Assembly (NCBI GenBank): GCA_027625915.1
Contig: JANTQA010000029.1
Coordinates: 4,588,001-4,652,000 of the forward strand
Source of the DNA: Anaeramoeba flamelloides
Lineage: Eukaryota; Metamonada; Anaeramoebidae
DNA: 64,000 nt
Reading direction: 5' to 3'
Position numbers and translations under genes: made by a program. The notes beneath the pieces were generated by a model. The model searched no databases. It worked only from the letters and a program-made list of their open reading frames with translations, and had not been told where the DNA came from. Shown here one piece after another: positions 58,598-64,000 of this stretch. Position 1 is the stretch's first letter. Each line of letters opens with the position of its first letter.

Positions 58598-58791
58598 CGT
58601 TCAGGTCCACTTTTAAGGGACAAATTTCAACTAAAATTAATGCACAAAAAAATCTCAATTTAAAACTCAAAATTTGTATTTTTTATTTTTACAAGTTATT
58701 TTACTTGAATCAAAAATTTTGTGCCTTAATTTGAGGTTTTTATTGTACTTTAATTTTGGTTGAAAGTTTGTGCCTTAAAAGTGTAACTGGG
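58598..58791. mobile_element. MITE family A, copy 4
   Basis: 194 bp with TA flanks (58596-58597, 58792-58793). The left end CGTTCAGGTCCACTTTTAAG pairs with right-end CCTTAAAAGTGTAAC. The internal AATTTTGTGCCTTAATTTGA block is preserved. Moderately diverged from copy 1. Confidence 0.82.
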
Positions 58792-58793
58792 TA

Positions 58794-60854
58794 TACTTGT
58801 GAAATAAAGTGTAATTATTTTATCAAAAATTTTCCAAATAAAAAATATTTCCATGAAGAATTAAATACAAACCCTAAATAAGAATAAGTAATTGGAACAA
58901 ATTTTACAGATAAGATCAAGATATAAGATATTTTTATTTATTTTTTTTTTGGTCAATATTTACATTTTTTTAAATTCCATTTAATAGTTGGTAAGAAAAA
59001 ATAATATACTCGTATATAAACCACTTCCTTATTTATTAAAATATCAAAATATTTAGTTGAATAAATGATTTGAATAATTCAGTTTCATATAAATCATATC
59101 ACTCGAAATTTGAAAAATGTACTTACTCACTTAATTTATTCTTATCATAAACAAATGAATATCTGTTTTGATAATTTGTGAATTTTCTGATTTTAAAATT
59201 AAGGTTGGACCTACTTATTTCAATTTTTTTGTGTTGTTTGATTTTTTTACTTTAAGAAATGAAAATTAAACTGGAGTTAACTTTTCAAGAATCTAAATTA
59301 TTGGCTGAAATCAAAGATTTTTTTCTTTTCATTTCTCAGATTAAAAAAAAACTAGATAGAACTTTTTATTGATATAATTATTAAATATTATGATTTCTAA
59401 ATATTCTTGACCTTTCCAACAATAACTATTTATAATTAAGTTTCATCTATAATCATTTATATTTTCATTTAATAATTAAAAGTTGTATATTTCGCAAGTA
59501 ATATTTTTTTTTTTTTTTTTTTTTTTTTGAAATTTTAATTGTTGGAAAAGATATTCAAACCTCAGAATTCACAAATTCTTTTTGAATTTATATCTTCTTT
59601 AGTAGATTGGGATTCTTTCTTGATCAGTTTTCGCTTAAGTTTTGGAAATAATTTTTCGAGGATATGGATTGATGTTTCTAAATTTAATTGCTTTTTTATT
59701 CATTCAAACAACAATTTAGTTAAAACATATATGAATTAAATTAAAAATTACTAATCTATAAAATATTTTACAAATCAATATTGATATAAACATTTAATAT
59801 TTTGTTTCATTGTTTAATTATATTTTGGCGAAAATATAGTTTGAAACATTTTTTTTTACCTTTTTTAAATGATTTTTCATTAATAAAAAAACCCTAATGT
59901 ACATCTCAAAAGTTGTGGTCCACTGTTTATAAGGTCTTGATTTATTTTTTTTAATTTATAAAATATAAGCTTTTTGTATATTTAGAATCATTTAAAAGTG
60001 AATTATTTGTTAGATTTAATCATCAATTATATTTGTATACTAAATAATCTATCTATTATATATATATTCAATTTATCATTACAGGTAAGTCAAAATTTTA
60101 TTAATAACTTTTATTTTTTTAACTTGTTTGAAACTATTCTGAACAAATATAAAAATTAAAAAAAATGGAACTCTTTTTCTGGTTGACCTGTAAAGTATTT
60201 TTTTTTTGAAAAAACTCAAAAATAATAAAAATTTGAAAATATTTGAAAAAATTTCCTTTTCGTTGATAACTATCCGTATTTTATTAGACTCGATTAAGGT
60301 GTTATGAAACAATCTAAGTCGTATTTTAATTAAATCAGGGTGTTTATTCCCAATACGATAAAAATTATCAAAGCATCCATAATCCCCTTATGTGAAGATA
60401 GATCAAATAAATAAAATAAAAAAATAAAAAAAAAACATAAATAACCATTTATAAAAAAGTAAGAACTTTTTTTTTTTCAGTTGACAGAATTAAAACTTTC
60501 CAAAAAATATTGTTTGAAATAAGCGAGTATAAAAAATTTTACAAAATTGTTTTGATTCTAATTCCAACCTCTATCTCACATTCAAAGGTTGTGACCTAAC
60601 CTTTTAAAAACTTTATTGTTTAAAAAAAATTTAATTCTAAAAAAGTCCACACTTTTTTAAATTAGCTGTATTAATTTATGAACAATTAATAATCATTTAA
60701 AAAAAAAAATTGTAAAAAATGAAGTTGAAGATAATCAATGGCATTAATTTTATTTTTATTTTTGAAAAATAAATAAATTATTTGGTTACTTCAGTTAAAA
60801 AGTTTGTTTTCTAAAAAAAAAATTTAAAATAAAGAATTGTTAGAAAAGGAATTT
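58794..60854. other. Intergenic, AT-rich
   Basis: No gene is supported between the family A element and the 3' end of the PB1 gene. It includes a long T run near 59500-59528 and a short AT array near 60059-60067. Confidence 0.45.
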
Positions 60855-60932
60855 TTAATTTTGGTTATGATTATAAAATTGGTTTCCCGAGTAATTTGGA
60901 TTTTTTCTTGATCTTGATCTGTTCATACTTGA

Positions 60933-60968
<36 letters not shown>

Positions 60969-62596
60969 GTCATTGTTATTATTCTGATTAGTTTTATATG
61001 ATTTATTAAAAGTCTTTGAAAATCGTTGAATATGAATTCTTTCTGTATCTCTACTATTTTTTTGTTTGTATTTTTTCCAATCTCTATAATGTTTTTTCTT
61101 GCATTCTTTTTTTGGTTCAGAGGGTGTATATTTTTTGGGTGTTTCTGTATATTTGTTGGTTATATCCTCTTCATAATGAAGATCGTTTGTTTTTTGATAT
61201 TGCTTTTTTGAATAAATCCCATTTTCATGCTCTTTTTCTCTTTCATTTTTTTGTTCAATTTCTTGATTAAAATCGTATTTGTGTTTCCACTTCCTTTCGG
61301 TTTTTTCACGAAAGTTTTGTTTATATAATTGCTTTTGTTCATAAATTCTTTCGTTCGAATTCTCGTTGCTGTTTTTATTATTCGGATTTAAATCATTATT
61401 TAGAATGTTTACATTATTTATTGTTTTGTTTTGAAAGGTGTTTTGCTTAATGAGCTCTGGGTTTTTTGTTTCGATTGGAAAAGAAAAAATTTTATTTTCC
61501 TTATTCATTTGAGTATAATTCTGTAAATTGGGGAACAGCGGCGGAAGCAAACTAAGAAGAAATTTGAAACTTGCAGTTTTGTTTGCAATCAAACAAGCAA
61601 GCTTTTTGATTTTTTTTTCGTTCTCGGTGCCTAAATTGGAATTCTGATAAAGCTTTTCAAGGCTTTGCAAGAGCCTTTCAATTCCCCCAACTCCTGAAAT
61701 AATGATTTCAGTTAGCTCTGTTATCAGTTGCTCGTTGTTTTGGTGGGCCCACAATAGCACGTTGTTTTGTTTCGAAAGATCCAGAATGAGCTCTAATGCA
61801 TCACTGCAATTTGTTAATAATTGGAAGTATAATGGTGGTGGAATTCCTGGGTATAAAAACTGTTCGTTTCTTGAAGAACCTTCGTTTTTTGTTTCTTCAT
61901 CGCTTTGATATGTGTGGCTTGTTTTTTCTTTTTTGTTTGTTTTTTTGTTTGTTTTTTTGTTTGTTTTTTTGTTTATTTTGTTGTTTTTTTTGTTGTTTTT
62001 TTTGTTGTTTTTTTTGTTGTTTTTTTTGTTGTTTATTTGTTTGTTATTTGTTTTGTTGTTTGTTATTTTGTTTTTGAATTGATTCTCAGTAAAGTGCCAA
62101 AAAAAAAAAGGTGTTTTTTTGTTTTTTTTTTGGATTCAAATGATTCTTTTTTGTTTGTTGATTGCATTTGGTTTTTTTTTATTTGTTTTTGGAAAAAAAA
62201 CAAACTTTTTTCAATCGTTATTTTCAGTAAAGGTGGGCAACAGTTAACTGCAAACAACAGAGCTTCTTTAAATTCCTGATTTGAAGAAAATTTAATCATT
62301 TCTTGTTCTTCATCCAAATAAGTTAATGAATACAATTTGGTATCGCTACTGTCAATCATATAGTAATGATCAATAATCTTTATTAATGATTCGTAGCTTG
62401 CATTTTTGCGTAGTGAAAAGCGCCGGATGTCATTTCCAAAGATTGTTTTGATCGAAATAGAATTATTTGTGATCATATTGTTGTTAAAAAAATCTTGTTT
62501 TGTTTGTGTGTCGTTCTTAATTTTAAATGAAAAGTTTTTGTTTGTGAATTGTGTGTTTTGTTTCAAAACTTTATTCTGTAAAAAGCTTTTAATCAA
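60855..62596 (-). CDS. PB1-domain protein, probably two exons
   Basis: The first frame (62596 downward) has a PB1 domain at about residues 47-129: SIKTIFGNDIRRFSL with the basic side, and an acidic OPCA segment YLDEEQEMIKFSSNQEFKEA. PB1 domains pair head to tail to build signalling scaffolds. The second frame contributes a helical region (YPGIPPPLYFQLLTNCSDA then about 110 residues of helix-rich sequence), an N/K/E-rich stretch and a poly-Asn/SR-like tail ending at 60855. The two frames are offset by one base, so an intron is needed. The simplest choice is 61928-62205 (278 nt, GT-AG, phase 1), which gives 487 residues and removes a K/N-repeat tract. Other acceptors are possible. An internal ATG at 62476 is an alternative start, just ahead of PB1. 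No membrane segments. Partner unknown. Confidence 0.72.
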
Positions 62597-62854
62597 TAAA
62601 AAAAAATCTAAAAAATGAAAATTAATTTTGTATACTCTTGTGTAGTTTACAAATTTCTAAGAAATTACTTTTAAGTTGGTTTCATTTTGGTGTTTTGTTT
62701 TGTAATCTTGTTTGAACGATTTACTTCGTAAATTTGAGATTTTTTGATTTTTTTTTAATGGAAAGCTTTATAGAGATGATAATTTGGGTTTGGAACTTAA
62801 TGAGCTTGTCAATTATTTTTTTTATTAGTATTGCATTTTTGGAATTATAAAATA
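62597..62854. other. Intergenic, upstream of the PB1 gene
   Basis: AT-rich spacer containing the presumed PB1-gene promoter. Nothing else is recognised. Confidence 0.4.
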
Positions 62855-63074
62855 CTATTAATTGTAAAAGAAAAAGATCATTTTTTTCATTTAGCTTACT
62901 AAAATAAGCACAATCCAAAAATTATACAAAACATCAAATCTCCCAATTCAAAAAGGGAAACTAATAATTTAAGCTGGTTTATGGGGTTTTTAAAATTGAA
63001 ATTTATCAGGATTGATGAAAACCATTTTTGAAAGTTGAAGGAAAATTCAGTTCCATTTATTTTGAAACAAATAG
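62855..63074 (-). mobile_element. MITE family H, copy 3 (inverse orientation)
   Basis: 220 bp with TA on each side (62853-62854, 63075-63076). The right end, read inward, is CTATTTGTTTCAAAATAAAT, matching the left end of copies 1 and 2, and the left end CTATTAATTGTAAAAG matches their right end. A 62-residue frame starting in the right arm mirrors the one in copy 2 because both translate the same repeat. Confidence 0.72.
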
Positions 63075-63076
63075 TA

Positions 63077-64000
63077 GTGTCCACCAAATGTTGGATAAGA
63101 GTAGAGGATTGAAAAAAAACTTTACTTGAAATTAATTGCTAACAAGATTTTTAATTGTTAATATTAACGAAAGTGTTATGATAGATTTATAATTTAATGA
63201 TTTTTTTTAAGAATCAAACTTTAAAAATTATAATTACACACTTATTAGAATGATTATAATTAAACTACTTGGTTCAAAACACCATTTAACCAATCAAAAA
63301 CAAGAATAAAATAAATCATTTTTCAAACTCCAGCATACATCTATAAAACTCTATTTTTGTTTTAAAATATATAAATCTACTTTTGGTTGTCAAATAATTA
63401 AATGGATATTCCATTGACACTTCACTTTTTTTGGACTTTAGGGGGGACTATTACTGACTTCATAAAAAAATTTATATTTATAAAAAGGATTTGATTTAAA
63501 AAGATCCTGATTTTATAATGATTTTGCTAATATTAACAATTACAAATTGTGTCTGGGATTATTTTCAGGCCAGGTATTTTTTTCAAACCTATATATAGGT
63601 TTGTATAAATATATATTATATACTGTAAATCCTTGTTATTTTAATACTCGGTTAATCTTTCTACAACATTGCTTGTATTTTACCGGTTGGTCCAAAAGTT
63701 ATTTTTTTCAAATTTATATCCACAATCCAAATTTAACAAAGAAAAGTACTCTTGATCCTAAGTAACAAATAATAAAGCAAGACTAACCGTTTAAATTTCG
63801 AGAATTTTATTTACAGTGATCCAAATAATTCATGTCCGCGGCTATAATCCTTGTTTCAAAAATAAATCTGTGTTTTTTTTTCTTATTGTTTCAATGAAAT
63901 GTGTAATCCACTGCACAATGGTTTAAATGATTTCAAATCAATTTCAAAAGTAAACCCCTTGATTTTTTCAGTAAATTTTAATTATTAATGTAAATAGTTG
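63077..64000. other. Intergenic, with dispersed-repeat fragment (63815-63885)
   Basis: No gene is supported to the right edge. The block ACAGTGATCCAAATAATTCA ... TTTCAAAAATAAATCTGTG near 63815-63875 resembles 29190-29260 and 33450-33515 and looks like one end of an old TA-type transposon. A palindromic ACCTATATATAGGT lies at about 63587-63600. Confidence 0.4.

Noticed and set aside
58448-58663. 71-residue plus frame starting with ATG
   Set aside because: Its last third lies in MITE A copy 4 and no domain is visible. Probably chance.

Overview
The window looks like nuclear DNA from a free-living or commensal amoeboid protist with a very AT-rich, gene-poor genome. This rests on extremely AT-rich spacers full of A and T runs, spliceosomal GT-AG introns, cytoskeletal and Ras-signalling proteins, and N/K/E-rich low-complexity inserts inside conserved domains. 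TAA, TAG and TGA all end recognisable genes, so the standard code is used. The gene types (RasGEF proteins, beta-propeller/Cys-rich receptors, DUF4419, PB1 proteins) recall Anaeramoeba-like metamonads or Amoebozoa. That placement is an inference.

Eight protein genes are supported, about one per 8 kb. They are a partial gene at the left edge (-), a divergent actin-related protein (4774-6081, -), a leucine-rich-repeat/coiled-coil protein (9903-11465, +), a DUF4419 protein (14587-15810, -), a 1592-residue secreted-type beta-propeller/Cys-rich/multi-pass membrane protein (23056-27834, -), a six-exon CAP-Gly/coiled-coil/LisH-like/RasGEF gene (35295-45230, +), a three-exon DUSP/UBL-like/USP deubiquitinase (47943-56775, -), and a PB1-domain protein (60855-62596, -). 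The three multi-exon genes were assembled here by matching splice phase and conserved-domain continuity. All three joined reading frames come out as whole numbers of codons.

The rest is dominated by short non-autonomous DNA transposons (MITEs) with long terminal inverted repeats. I distinguish families A (4 copies, TA target site), B (3 copies, TA; one nested inside an A copy), C (2 clear copies and 1 degraded), D, E (TTAA-flanked), F (TA), G and H (3 copies, TA), and a foldback at 3149-3964 whose two 250-bp arms appear identical. No transposase gene is present, so any mobilising enzyme is encoded elsewhere. Other repeats are an older diverged duplication (30120-30770 / 31840-32520) with a third partial copy in a USP intron, a 12-bp minisatellite, and a degenerate tRNA-like sequence.

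The genes do not form one pathway. Shared themes are cytoskeleton and signalling (Arp, CAP-Gly/RasGEF), ubiquitin (USP), scaffolding (PB1, LRR) and cell-surface sensing (beta-propeller receptor). The most novel single item is the predicted CAP-Gly to RasGEF fusion, which would link a microtubule-tip binding module to Ras activation.
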